The notes beneath the pieces were generated by a model. That model worked only from the letters and a program-made list of their open reading frames with translations. It ran no database searches and was not told the DNA's origin. Shown here piece after piece: positions 50,881-60,990 of a stretch of 64,000 nt of DNA. A program made the position numbers and the translations under genes. The stretch is from positions 1,302,001 to 1,366,000 of the forward strand of contig NC_052400.1 in NCBI RefSeq assembly GCF_009389715.1, read 5' to 3'. Within the stretch, counting starts at the first letter, position 1; each line of letters begins with the position of its first letter. The DNA is from Phoenix dactylifera (Eukaryota; Streptophyta; Magnoliopsida; Arecales; Arecaceae).

Positions 50881-51910
50881 AGCCTCACCAAATCCTCTCA
50901 ACCTCGGCGGGCGCCGTTGGGTCTGTGAGAAGGCCGAGCCCCCTTTTAGTCAAGAATGACTCCGGAGGTCGACGAGGAAGAGAGTTAATCTACTCCACCA
51001 TGCAAAGCATAACTCTAAGAATGCAAGAGGTACGTCGAACTAGACGCCCTCCTTGTCAAATTTTATCTACATACTGCTAAGCGGAATCTCGACGTTGGAG
51101 TCTTATTTCGCCCCAAAGCCGGGCTTCTCCAATAGGTCGGCTTAAGACCGACCCCCTAACTACATTATGCATGCTCCGTTCGTCAAGTCTCCGCAATTTG
51201 TACGAAGGCTTCATAAATTAGGGCCCAACTTGGCTCTTCTGCGTAAACTTCGACGTCCAGCTGAGAAAGTGGTCCCGGCCACGAGTATACCAGCCAAACA
51301 CGGGTGCCAAGACAGCCTGTGGAAATCCCAGCCTTGCTTACCGAAATCTCGGCAGAGTCCGAGAACAATAACTACGAAAACCTTCGGCAATAACTTGCTT
51401 ATTAGCCCGCGCCCCCTATGAGAGGTTCGAAGTTAAGTTCGGAAACCCGACTAAACTCCCCGAATAGCGGCACGCACAGACCTAGTTCGGTCTTACTTGA
51501 AGGGCTAAGGCCCGACCTCGATGCCTTGGGATTTCCCTGAAGGCTAAACGTGGTGACTTCCACGACTCTCAGATCCGGGCTATAGGACTTAGAGAAATTT
51601 TCTAAAAAACCTAAGACTCGGAGCTCCTTTGGTCGGAATGACTGGAACCCGAGAAGGCTAAGACATAGCTCGAGAAAAAGGAGCAATTTCGTTAAGCAAC
51701 CCGAAAACTAAAATGTGAAGTTAGAGGTCGACGAGGCGGTTAGCTAAGGCTCTAGCCTCGTTCGCAACAAAAAAGAAAGGCAAGCACAGAATGACAAAAA
51801 TATCTTTTTTCATTAACGAAGGGCCGGAAGACCAATTACAAAATTGGAAGTCGGCCACTCAAGGGCCGACCCCGGATACAACGAAAAAGAAAAGAAAAAT
51901 ATGCTAAGCC
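50881..51910. other. Tat element internal spacer; no coding recognised
   Basis: About 1 kb between the tandem array and the stop of the antisense gene. It has no recognised domain on either strand. It probably includes the 3' untranslated region of the antisense transcript. Confidence 0.5.
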
Positions 51911-54058
51911 CTAAGCGGCAGGAGCAACATCCGGGGGGTCGTCCGGCACATTGATGACTTCGTGATCTTCATCCGGAACGGGCTCGGGGTCGGGGGCAGG
52001 AGGTTCGGGCACCACCTCCGGGACGGCGTCCATCTCGGCCGCTGGAGCCGCCTCCATGACGCCGTCCGCCTCGGCCACCCCCGCCGAAGGTTCGGCGGGG
52101 TCTTGTTCGTATATCCCCGCCTCGGATGTCAAAATGGCGGGGAGGGCTTCCACGTCGGACCCCCAGCCAGGTCCTCCCTTGGACGAACCGTCGAGAGGTC
52201 ATACTGAGGGCAATACCGGAGCATCTGCACCCGGAAGTTCTCGAAGCCTCGGAGGAAACCGTCCACCGTCTCCTCCTCCAACATGTCGCGGAACTCTTGC
52301 GACTCTTTGAAGAGCTCCACAGCATGATCGGCTCGGTCGAGTGCCCTCCTCTCCCAGGCCTCAAGTTGCTCGATTCGGAGGCGGGAGACCCTGTCCTCAT
52401 GCCTGAGGGCCGCGACCTCGGCCTGGACCTCCCCTAAGCGCGCCTCCGTGCCGCGCAAGGCCGACCTGGTTAGGGCATGGGCGGCCTTCTCCTCCCCGAG
52501 CCCCTCCGCCATAGCGAGGCGCTCAGCCTCGGTGGCCGCCCACCGAGCCTCGGCCGCCGCCCACCGAGCCTCGGCCGCGGCCAACGCCGCCTCCAACTCG
52601 GCGACTCTTTTCTTGGCCGGCTCCAGCTGTTCGCCGAGCTGTCGGACTTCTTCCCGACACCCGTGGGCGATGAACGCCAAGGTGTCGAGCTCGAGAATAT
52701 GCTGAGAAGAAAGAAACGAGGGTATTGTGAGTTGAGAAGCACACGAGTACGCTAGTAACACAAGGAAATTAAGAAGGAAGCTTACCCGGGCGGTGTTGCA
52801 GTAAGCGCTGCCAACGACCTCCTCCAGCGAAACATTTCGGAACACGGCCCGGTCCGCTGGAAGTACCGCACGCCGCAACATGGAGCGCGCGACCTCGGCA
52901 TCCTGAAAGGCCGAACTCCCCTCGGGAATAGGGGAGTCCGGCTCGACCGACTCTTCTCGGAAAGCCCGGGAAGAACTCGGCACGACCGGGCCCGAGATCC
53001 CAGAGCCGCTCGCTTCGGAGCCTCGAGCAAGCCCGGGTTCTGGCTGCTGCGGGGCCATGGACGACTCCCCCCGCTGGGCAAGGGGGGCAGGGCAAGGAGG
53101 GGCCGACGGGCCCACATCACTAACGACCCACTCCCGCCTCGGGTCGGCTGCAGGGGCCTCCACCTCGGGGCCACTCCTCCCGGCCGACGTAGAAGCGTCG
53201 TCTGTCCTCGCCCTCTTCCGAGGCTGGGGCGCAGCACCCCCGACCTCGGCCTCTCGCCTCCTTAGGCGAGAGAAAAGTGATGTGTTGCTGGTCGGCATGC
53301 GGGGAATATCTGAAATCAAGAATTTTGTTAAGAGTCAGACCAGTGACAGTAAAGACAGAGAACAAAAAATAAATAAATAGAATAATGCGACCGCCCTTAC
53401 CCTCGGGGCGCGCCGAGCTCAGACCCACGCTTGCTAGGGCGTCCTCCCGCAGGAGCTCGGTCAGGTCATTGCCCCTCCCGAGGGCTTGCACTGAGTCCAG
53501 AGTCCTCAGCTCCCTCCTTGAGGGTTCGGAGAGCTTATTGAGGGCCTTCAACCGAGGGTACCCCCATATCGGGTCAAACCCCCAAGGCGCCTCGGACGCC
53601 AGAAAGAAAAACTTCCCCTTCCACTCGTGAATCGAGGAAGGGGCACCCTGAAAGAGTGACATACCGCCCCGAAAGGCAAAGTATAGCCACCCTGCGTCCG
53701 CCGGGTTTTTCTTTAACAGAAAACACCGGCGGAAAAGGCCTACCGAAATCGGGATCCCGTGCCCGAGGCACAGGGATAAAAACTCGATTATGGTCCTCCA
53801 TGAGTTCGGAGCCAACTGCGCCGGGACGAGCTGGTACTCGGCCAGCAAGTTGCTCACGAACTCATGGGCGGGAAAACGCAGGCCCGCCCAAAGTGTCTCG
53901 CGGTAAACCGCGATCCGACTTGGGGGCGGCTGCGTCACCCTATCCTCCGGCCCTGCAGTTTCAAGGCGAAACCCGGGCTGGAAGAAGAAACGGGAGCGGA
54001 TCAACTCCAGCTCCTCCTCCGACAGACTCGACCCAACTTCTTCGGGACCCAAACCCAT
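51911..54058 (-). CDS. Antisense spliced gene of the Tat element (putative gypsy-type transposon protein, PF04195-like)
   Basis: Three exons on the strand opposite gag-pol join in phase with GT-AG borders: 54058-53401, 53309-52786 and 52701 onward. The first exon encodes SLSEEELELIRSRFFFQPGF, ETLWAGLRFPAHEFVSNLLAEY and QLAPNSWRTIIEFLSLC, the pattern of the Pfam family known as putative gypsy-type transposon. The second is Pro/Ser-rich with a basic RKRAR stretch. The third is a long Ala/Glu/Arg-rich coiled coil (AELEAALAAAEARWAAAEARW) ending REDLAGG. Near 52160 the likely frame shifts, and the continuation ALPAILTSEAGIYEQDPAE runs to a stop at 51911, so this copy probably carries a one-base lesion. 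The biochemical role of this protein is unknown. It has its own TATA box upstream. Confidence 0.75.
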
Positions 54059-54277
54059 TCTCACAGAAGAGTGGAGTAAAAGTTAAAAGCAGAAAATGGA
54101 AGTTGACGAGGAGAAGAAAAGAGGAAACCCTAGTGAAAACAGAAAGAAAACCTACTGGACATTGCCGGAAATCACTCCGGGCACCACCGGCAAGATTCGG
54201 TTGAGGAAGAAAGCAAGGGGAAAAGACGACGAAAATAAGAGGCAGCCAAACAAGACCTTTAGGGCAGACTCGTGGGG

Positions 54278-54285
54278 TTTATATA
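54278..54285 (-). promoter_or_regulatory. TATA box for the antisense gene of the Tat element
   Basis: On the minus strand TATATAAA lies 220 bases upstream of the antisense start codon at 54058, in a GC-rich context. A start about 30 bases downstream would give a leader of about 190 bases. It is separate from the LTR TATA boxes. Confidence 0.6.
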
Positions 54286-54930
54286 GACCCCCCTGACGGC
54301 CCAGATCGACGGGGTCGGTCCCCATCCCCCCGATCGGGTTGCGCCACGTGTCGACCTCGGAAGCCGAAGCACTGTATTCACTCCGGTTTAATAAATCGGA
54401 TACGAAATCGAAGCGTTGTCCCATCGGATCTCGGGGCCTCATCATGGGTCCGCAAAATCAAATCGTCTTGAGGAACAAGCGGGCGCCGCCCCCGCTCCCC
54501 TCATTTAATAAGACCTGGGACACGTGGAGCCTCGATGCGGCCTCCACCTCTCCAGAATTATGATCCAGTAACACGAAATCGGAAGCGTCCGACCTTGGGT
54601 CACGCCGCGTGTCCGTTTTAAACCCCGTAACGGCACGATCATTGATGAGCGAGAGGTCTCGATTACAGGATCGAGGCACCGCCTCGACGAGCTCGAGGAC
54701 CCGCATTATTAATCCGCCGTAAAGCTATCCTGACGACTCAAAAGACGCCACCACCGCTTCAAGAAGCGTAGTGATACGAGCTCACTGAATAAAGCAGCCT
54801 CGAGACGCCAAAGGGCGCAGGTCTCACCATGAAAGCTCCGACAAGCGCAAGGGGGCGGACGAGACTCGCCCCCCAACCTTAGTGACAGACTTTACTTCCC
54901 ACGTCCGAGCCCACAAGTCGCTCGAACTCG

Positions 54931-54944
54931 GAAGTCGGGGGTAG
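54931..54944 (+). other. Polypurine tract of the Tat element
   Basis: GAAGTCGGGGGTAG lies directly against the first base of the 3' LTR, where plus-strand DNA synthesis is primed. The same sequence, as its complement, borders the reverse-oriented LTR at 63428. Confidence 0.75.
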
Positions 54945-55945
54945 TGTTGGGGGGAATAAGATTTTTCCCCCAAATGACATAAATGCCCCTAAGAAGATGT
55001 ACAACCTCCGACCCCGGACGACCGAAGTCGGCGTCCGACCTCGGAACGTCCGACCTCGGAACGCCCGACCTCACGACGACCAACCTCGAGACCTCCGACC
55101 TAAGAAAAACCTTGATGTTCGAGGTCTACTCTTGTCAACCACCTGCTACGGCCGTGCACCTCTGAGGTCCGGCCAAGGACCATACCCTGACGCCCCTCTG
55201 GCATTTATTGCGCATGGCCACTGTAACCCTCCGGCTTACTCCACAATAAATGCGGATCTCCGGCTTACTCCACAATAAATGCGGATCTCCGGCTTACTCC
55301 ACAATAAATGCGGATCTCCGGCTTACTCCATAATTAATACGCATGGCTCCTGCCATCTACGGACTCTCAGCTCTCCACGGCAGATCAACCCAGCAGGGTC
55401 TAATCGACTATGATAAGTCTCTGATCTCGGCCATACCTCCGACACCAATGCAATAATTCGCCTGATAGCGTGCTAGTTCGGGCTGTACGACGCCCTCACC
55501 GCCGACATCTGTGCAATAATTCGCCTGACCGTGCGCCGACCTGAACAAACACGCCGAGCCGTACTACGGCCTCGCCCTGTTACATCGCAGGTAAACCGAC
55601 CTCCGCCTATAAAAGGGAGCCTTGGCCTCTCAGGAGGGGGTGGGAACATTCATACACTCTAAAAACACTGTTTATCTCCCTTCTCTACACTATTTGCCCC
55701 CTTCCTGACTTGAGCGTCGGAGGGCCGGCGCCGGAAAACCCGGCCACCGGTTCGTGTGCAGGCACCCAGACGGAGGACGCCGCCAGCCGACGGATCGCCG
55801 CCCCGCTGCGAGGACCTGCTGCTCCTTCTCTCCGACCGCCCCAGGCGGAGGACGCCGCCTGCTTACGGATCTTCGCCCCGCCGTGAGAAACCGCCGCTCC
55901 CTCTCCTCGACCGAAGATTGCCCCCGGGTCCAATTTCCAGCAACA
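54945..55945 (+). repeat. 3' LTR of the Tat element
   Basis: 1001 bp, same length and ends as the 5' LTR, with TATAAAAG at 55608-55615. By eye it differs from the 5' LTR at about seven single bases and has no length change. The 28-bp tandem units have the same copy number. Confidence 0.97.
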
Positions 55946-56067
55946 GATATTTATTTGATTACACATTGTAATATGCATAGGAGACAATGAACTCTAGCAT
56001 AAATTTTTTATTCCATACATCAATACAAGGTAATGTAACATGGTACACCATATGTTCTTAATATACA

Positions 56068-56140
56068 CAGGGCCGGCCCGAGCCTTAGGCGACCGAGGCG
56101 GTCGCCTAAGGCCCCGGGCCAATGGAAGGCCCCCGGGAGG

Positions 56141-56176
<36 letters not shown>

Positions 56177-57053
56177 CTGACCGTGACCAAAAGGAAGCAA
56201 AGGCCCCATATCGAGTCTTCCCCCTTGATGGAAGGGAGGTGGAGAGTTTCTTGGCCTGCAGAGGGGAAATTTAGGAAGTTGGGGATGGTAGTTTTGTTTT
56301 GGATGGAGAGAGAGAGAGAGAGAGGAGGGATTTGGTTGGCTTGATACACGCCTGAAGCCACTCTTATCTTTCATCCCTTCTCTTGTTTGGTTTTGGTCTT
56401 GGTTTTCCTTCCCTCACATTACTCCTGATCCAGCTGGGCCATCAGGAAGAAAGGGGGATTGGAAATGGACTTCTTGGAGGGTGGAGATTCTTTTAATTTT
56501 CTCCTCTCGGTTTCTTCTCTCCCCTTGGGTGGTAGAGAGAGGAGGGAGGGGATTGAATGGCTGCTGTGCTGTGATGTTGCGGTTGCTGCTTGGGTACTCA
56601 CTTGAAGGGGAGATGGAGGGATGGGACTTTTATTAATTAGATGGAGTCAATTTTCCATAGTGCCCCTACTTTCTTTTATAGAGAAGCTTCTTTCTAGACA
56701 AATTCTTTTCTTTACCTTGACCATGAAGTGCCATGGAATGACCTTTTCCTATTCCGCTCGACATGATAAACAATATTGCCAAGCATTATCTCAGTTATTT
56801 AATCAGTTTTATGGTCTTTTTTTAGGATAATTACTTTTCTGCACTTCCATTCAAAAATAATATTAAATTAAAAAGATTTCTTGCCTATCTTTATTAGATT
56901 CATGTATCTTTGTTGAAATAGTGTACTTGATAGCTATCCATTTTCATATCATTTTTTTAAATATTTTATATTTGTTAAAAAAATTTATTATTAAAAAAAA
57001 GGCCTTACTCATTGGATTCGCCTTAGGCCCCCAAGTGTATTGGGCCGCCCCTG
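56068..57053. mobile_element. hAT-type non-autonomous element, 986 bp, in the 3' flank of BBE-like gene 2
   Basis: The left end reads CAGGGCCGGCCC and the right end GGGCCGCCCCTG, which inverts to CAGGGGCGGCCC. Just inside, ccttaggcg and cgccttagg are also inverted. Flanking octamers AATATACA (56060-56067) and AGTATACA (57054-57061) match at seven of eight bases, as expected for an aged hAT duplication. It contains two GA microsatellites (about 56141-56174 and 56304-56323) and no transposase. Confidence 0.85.
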
Positions 57054-57069
57054 AGTATACAATATTGGT

Positions 57070-58683
57070 TTACAGAGAAAGAAGGGGTGGGATGCTCTGT
57101 TCATTTCTGAAGAAGTTGTCTGGATCAACCTTAGCCTTCACAAATGCCAGTCGTTTGAAGTTATCCTTGAAATACTTGATACCCCAAACCCTTGCATCTT
57201 CGTAAGTTGTATGTTTGTCAGTTCTACCCAAGTCAATATCCTTATAGTTTAGATAAGCAGCCCTTGGATGGCTAGAGACGTATGGAGTCATGAAGCCATA
57301 CAACTTCCTCATCCAATCTAGATGCCTCTTTGTCACTGCAGGATCCATCTGAAACCACCTCATGAAGTACTGAATCATATATAGATTCCCCTTCCTGTGA
57401 GGGAAGGGAATTGCTGATTCTGAAATCTCACTCAGCCTTCCACCAAAGGAATCCATTATCATCACCAAAGGCTCATCTTCCGCTTCCAGAAGAAATTTCC
57501 ATATCTTTTCCCACTCGGTCTCAGGAATTGGCTCTCTAACAAAGTCCGACTTGGCTTTAAAAGAGCTATTGTATTCAGGTCTCCTGTCCAATAAGATGTT
57601 TGCACTTTCATTGCTGTAGCCTGCAAAGAATAGAACGGACTCCAACCAACTCATCTCCGAACCTGAGCAGTCCTTGGCCTCAAAACCCAGTTCAGGAAAG
57701 CTCGTCTCCATCAAGGTGACGAGTTCTTTGCATGTTCCGAGGAAAAGGGAGTTGAACACAGCTTGAATGGTTCTATTTCCTGTTGTTGAGTCATCCACAG
57801 CTAGTGCTATAACTCTCATGTAAAGATTCTCATCGAACTTTGCCGCAATTTGCTGCCACCTGCTTACAAGGTACGTAGCATTTTGCCCCAGATTTCTGTT
57901 TATATTAAACGCAGTGACTGTAGGTGGAACATACGCCAACTTGAGTTTATAGGAGAGGACAATGCCAAAGCTTGCTGCACCACCTCCTTTTATGGCCCAA
58001 AACAGGTCCTCACCCATGGATTCTCGATTCAGGAGGTTGCCATCGGCATCCACCAACTGCGCATCGATGACATTATCCGCAGCCGTGCCATACTTGCTTG
58101 ATATCATCCCGATCCCGCCGCCACTGATGTGGCCGCCAACTCCGATGGTAGGGCATACCCCTGCAGAGAAAGCAGCGGTCTTGTTCTTCACTCCGATCGT
58201 GTAATAAAGTTCTCCGAGTGTTGCACCAGCCTGAACCCAAGCGTTGCTATGCTCCGCATCGACTGTGATCGATCGGAGGTTAGCAAGGTCGACGATGATG
58301 AAGACCTCGTGGTCTGAAACATAAGACATGCCCTCATAATCGTGGCCACCGCTCCGGACCCGGATATTAAGACCATACTTCCTGCTGCAGATGACGGAGG
58401 CTTGAACGTGGGATTCATTTGTTGGCGTGACAATGAGGACAGGCTTCTTTGTAGCGGAGGAGTAGAGGAAGCGGATGTTTTGGATGGATGATCGAAGGAC
58501 AGTGTTGTAGGCAGTGGTATCTGGGGCATACACTAGATGGGAGGAGGCATTGGTGGATTGGGTGTGGCTGAGGAAGCATTGGAGGAAGTCTTCGTGGGCT
58601 GTATTAGAAGCTGTGATGGCAGATGTAGCTGTTAGAAGCAAGAGAGCAATAATTGCAAGATTTCCAAAGGCTGATATTGCCAT
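57070..58683 (-). CDS. Berberine bridge enzyme-like FAD-linked oxidoreductase 2 (537 aa)
   Basis: Intronless gene for a secreted flavoprotein of the BBE-like family. I chose ATG 58683 (MAISAFGNLAIIALLLL) because it gives a clean signal peptide (residues 1 to about 25) and exactly the length of gene 1. An in-frame ATG at 58740 lies upstream of a TATA box and would bury the signal peptide. RSGGHDYEG provides His114 and GVCPTIGVGGHISGGG provides Cys177, the two covalent FAD anchors. The BBE domain ends AAYLNYKDIDLG and VDPDNFFRNEQSIPPLLSL. The residue three after Cys177 is Ile180, a bulky oxygen gate, so dehydrogenase activity is more likely than oxidase. Substrate is unknown. Its stop codon lies 16 bases from a hAT element, which must contribute to or displace its 3' untranslated region. 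Confidence 0.95.
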   Translation of the reverse strand: MAISAFGNLAIIALLLLTATSAITASNTAHEDFLQCFLSHTQSTNASSHLVYAPDTTAYNTVLRSSIQNIRFLYSSATKKPVLIVTPTNESHVQASVICSRKYGLNIRVRSGGHDYEGMSYVSDHEVFIIVDLANLRSITVDAEHSNAWVQAGATLGELYYTIGVKNKTAAFSAGVCPTIGVGGHISGGGIGMISSKYGTAADNVIDAQLVDADGNLLNRESMGEDLFWAIKGGGAASFGIVLSYKLKLAYVPPTVTAFNINRNLGQNATYLVSRWQQIAAKFDENLYMRVIALAVDDSTTGNRTIQAVFNSLFLGTCKELVTLMETSFPELGFEAKDCSGSEMSWLESVLFFAGYSNESANILLDRRPEYNSSFKAKSDFVREPIPETEWEKIWKFLLEAEDEPLVMIMDSFGGRLSEISESAIPFPHRKGNLYMIQYFMRWFQMDPAVTKRHLDWMRKLYGFMTPYVSSHPRAAYLNYKDIDLGRTDKHTTYEDARVWGIKYFKDNFKRLAFVKAKVDPDNFFRNEQSIPPLLSL

Positions 58684-58720
58684 TGTTATATGATGGTTCT
58701 TGTTCTGGGATGTGGCTAGG

Positions 58721-58730
58721 TATATATAGA
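58721..58730 (-). promoter_or_regulatory. TATA box of BBE-like gene 2
   Basis: TATATATA (complement of 58721-58728) lies about 40 bases before the chosen start codon at 58683. The implied leader would be very short (about 10 bases), so an additional upstream start site is possible. Confidence 0.5.
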
Positions 58731-59569
58731 GAAAATCCATGGAGTTCTGAACGTGTGGGAAGAGGTGAGAAGGATGAATTAAAATTCAGCCAAGACCATC
58801 CGCCACGATTGAACGTAGACTTTTGGGAAGCAATTGGTACAAGTTTTTGCAGTAAGAAATGAATGCAGTTATAAATTATTACGTGATTTACGCACAAGCT
58901 AACGCACCTCCGGCTGTTTGTTTTTTTTTTTTTTTTAAGGGAAACTAATGGCAGGTCCATTTATTGACGGCTCTTTAACGTTTAGCCGGTCTTTAACATT
59001 TAACCCTTGTTGATCGATTGTTTAACAACCGGTCTAGATGTATTTCAATATTGCAATATAGGACGAAAATGCCCCCGCTTCTCTCATTCCCACCAAAGAA
59101 GGGGAAGAAAGAAGCCGCCGCCGGCCACGGCCAGCCCCCTTCCGCGCCTGCCATCGGCCACATTCCGCCCCCTCCTGTGCCCGCCGCCGGCCCCGCCTCC
59201 TTGTGCGCCGCCGGGAATGCCCTCGCCCCCACGGTGGGAAGGTGCCGAAGAAGAGGAACCGCTGGCCCACCGTGGCCCACCCCCTCCCGAACCCCCTTCC
59301 GCGCCGCCGGAAACGCTCCACGGTGGGGAGGTGCCGAAGAAGAGGAACCGATGGGCAGCCGCGGCTGCCGCAGGAGCCGCCGGCTGTAACTTGGCCCCCT
59401 CCTGCGGCCGCCACCGTCCGGCCCCCTTCCAGCGTCGCGGGCCCCGCGGGAGGAGAAGAAAGAAGAAAAAAGAAGAATGGAAGAAGAGAAGAAAAAAGAA
59501 AAGAAAAAGAAAAGAAAAAAAAAGAAGAAAAGGAAAGAAAAAGAAGAAAAGAAAAATAAAGTTAAATCA

Positions 59570-60370
59570 TCTTGGAACACAGTTAAATAAGTTTGGAACA
59601 CAGTTAAATAAGTTTGGAACACACTTAATCTACCCTGACATACAGTTAAATCATCCCGGCATACAGTTAAATAAGCTTAGAATACACTTAATCTATCCTG
59701 ACACACAGTTAAATCATCTCGGCATAGTTAAATAATCTTAGGATATACTTAATCTATCATGGCACACAGTTAAATCATCCTGGCACACAGTTAAATAAGC
59801 TTGGAGCACACTTAATCTAGCCTGGTATACAGTTAAATCATCTCGGCACGCCATTAAATAAGCTTGGAACACACTTAATCTAGCCTAGCATAGAGTTAAA
59901 TTATCTCGGAACACAGTTAAATCATCCCGGCATACTGTTAAATAAGCTTGGAACATACTAAATCTAGCCTGGCATAGAGTTAAATTATCTCGGAACACAG
60001 TTAAATCATCCCGGTACACAGTTAAATAAGCTTGGAATACACTTAATCTAGCTTGGTACATAGTTAAATTATTCAGGCACATAGTTAAATAAGCTTGGAA
60101 CACACTTAATTTACCCTGGCACACAGTTAAATCGTCCCAGCACACAGTTAAATAAGCTTGGAACACACTTAATCTACCCTGGCACACAGTTAAATCATCC
60201 TGAGACATAACTAAATAAGCTTTGAACACACTTAATCTACCCTGGCACACAATTAAATCATCTCGGCACACAGTTAAATAAGCTTGGAGCACACTTAATC
60301 TAGCTTGACATACGGTTAAATCATCTCGAAACATAGTTAAATTTTTTTCGCACACAATTAAATCTTCTCT
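59570..60370. repeat. Left arm array: 21-bp repeats in a fixed three-variant order (63-bp higher-order unit)
   Basis: Successive 21-bp units share caca-gTTAAAT----C-gg. Three variants follow one another in order: one with AGTTAAATCATCccgg, one with AGTTAAATAAGCttgg, one with ACTTAATCTAccctgg. About 13 such triplets are present. Because 21 and 63 are multiples of three, the minus strand stays open over 150 codons (LTVCRDDLTVCQGRLSVFQAY-like), which I regard as incidental. Confidence 0.92.
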
Positions 60371-60379
60371 GTATACAAT

Positions 60380-60990
60380 TTAACTGTGTGCCAAGCCAGA
60401 TTAATTGTGTTCCAAACTTATTTAACTATGCCGAGAAGACTTAATTATGTACAGAGAAGACTTAACTGTGTGCAGAAAAAATTTAACTGTGTTTCAAGAC
60501 GATTTAACTATATGCCGGGCTAGATTAAGTGTGTTCCAAGATTATTTAACTGTGTGCCAAGTTAGATTAAGTATGTTCCAAGCTTATTTAACTGTATGCC
60601 GAAATGATTTAACTATGTGCCATAATAGATTAAGTGTGTTCCAAGCTTATTTAACTGTATGCCGAGATGATTTAATTGTGTGCCGGGGTAGATAAAGTGT
60701 GTTCCAAGCTTATTTAACTGTGTGCCGAGATGATTTAACTGTATGCCAGGATAGATTAAGTGTGTTCCAAGCTTATTTAACTATGCGCCAGAGTTGATTA
60801 AGTGTGTTCCAAGCTTATTTAACTGTGTGCTAGGGTTGATTAGATGTGTTCCAAGCTTATTTAACTGTGTGCTACAGTAGATTAAGTATGTTCCAAGCTT
60901 ATTTAACTGAGTGCCGAGATAATTTAACTGTATGCCAGGGTAGATTAAGTGTGTTCCAAACTTATTTAACTATGTTCCAAGATAATTTAA
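60380..60990. repeat. Right arm array: inverted copy of the 63-bp higher-order repeat
   Basis: The same three 21-bp variants occur as complements (ttccaagcttatttaactg, tgccgagatgatttaactg, tgccagggtagattaagtg), in about ten triplets. Single-base differences from the left arm are scattered, so the arms have diverged but would still pair extensively. Confidence 0.92.

Larger units (their letters stand above)
43103..55945 (+). mobile_element. Ty3/gypsy retrotransposon, Tat lineage, 12.8 kb, nearly complete
   Basis: Two 1001-bp LTRs (TGTTGG...CAACA) flank gag, pol, a tandem array and an antisense gene. GATAT flanks both ends (43098-43102 and 55946-55950). Domain order is Gag, protease, reverse transcriptase, RNase H, a second RNase H and integrase without chromodomain. 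The second RNase H and the antisense gene place it in the Tat group. By eye the LTRs differ at about seven positions (about 0.7%), so insertion is recent. A frameshift in gag and two in-frame stops mean it is probably not autonomous now. This entry is the whole element; parts are listed separately. Confidence 0.97.

Noticed and set aside
49698-50901. Open frames up to 235 codons on the minus strand in the Tat spacer
   Set aside because: By-products of the 117/163-bp tandem array; both strands are open.
58684-58740. Upstream in-frame ATG extending BBE-like protein 2 by 19 residues
   Set aside because: The extension would precede a clear signal peptide and the candidate TATA box lies downstream of that ATG.
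59007-59735. Long open frames of up to 242 codons in the GC-rich and purine-rich arms of the fold-back element
   Set aside because: Composition is Pro/Arg/Lys low complexity, frames are open on both strands, and both arms repeat; no domain is visible.
59885-60355. 156-codon minus-strand frame with regular LTVCRDDLTVCQGRLSVFQAY-like repeats
   Set aside because: It follows directly from a 63-bp tandem repeat without stops; the mirrored frame exists in the other arm, and there is no start context or homology.
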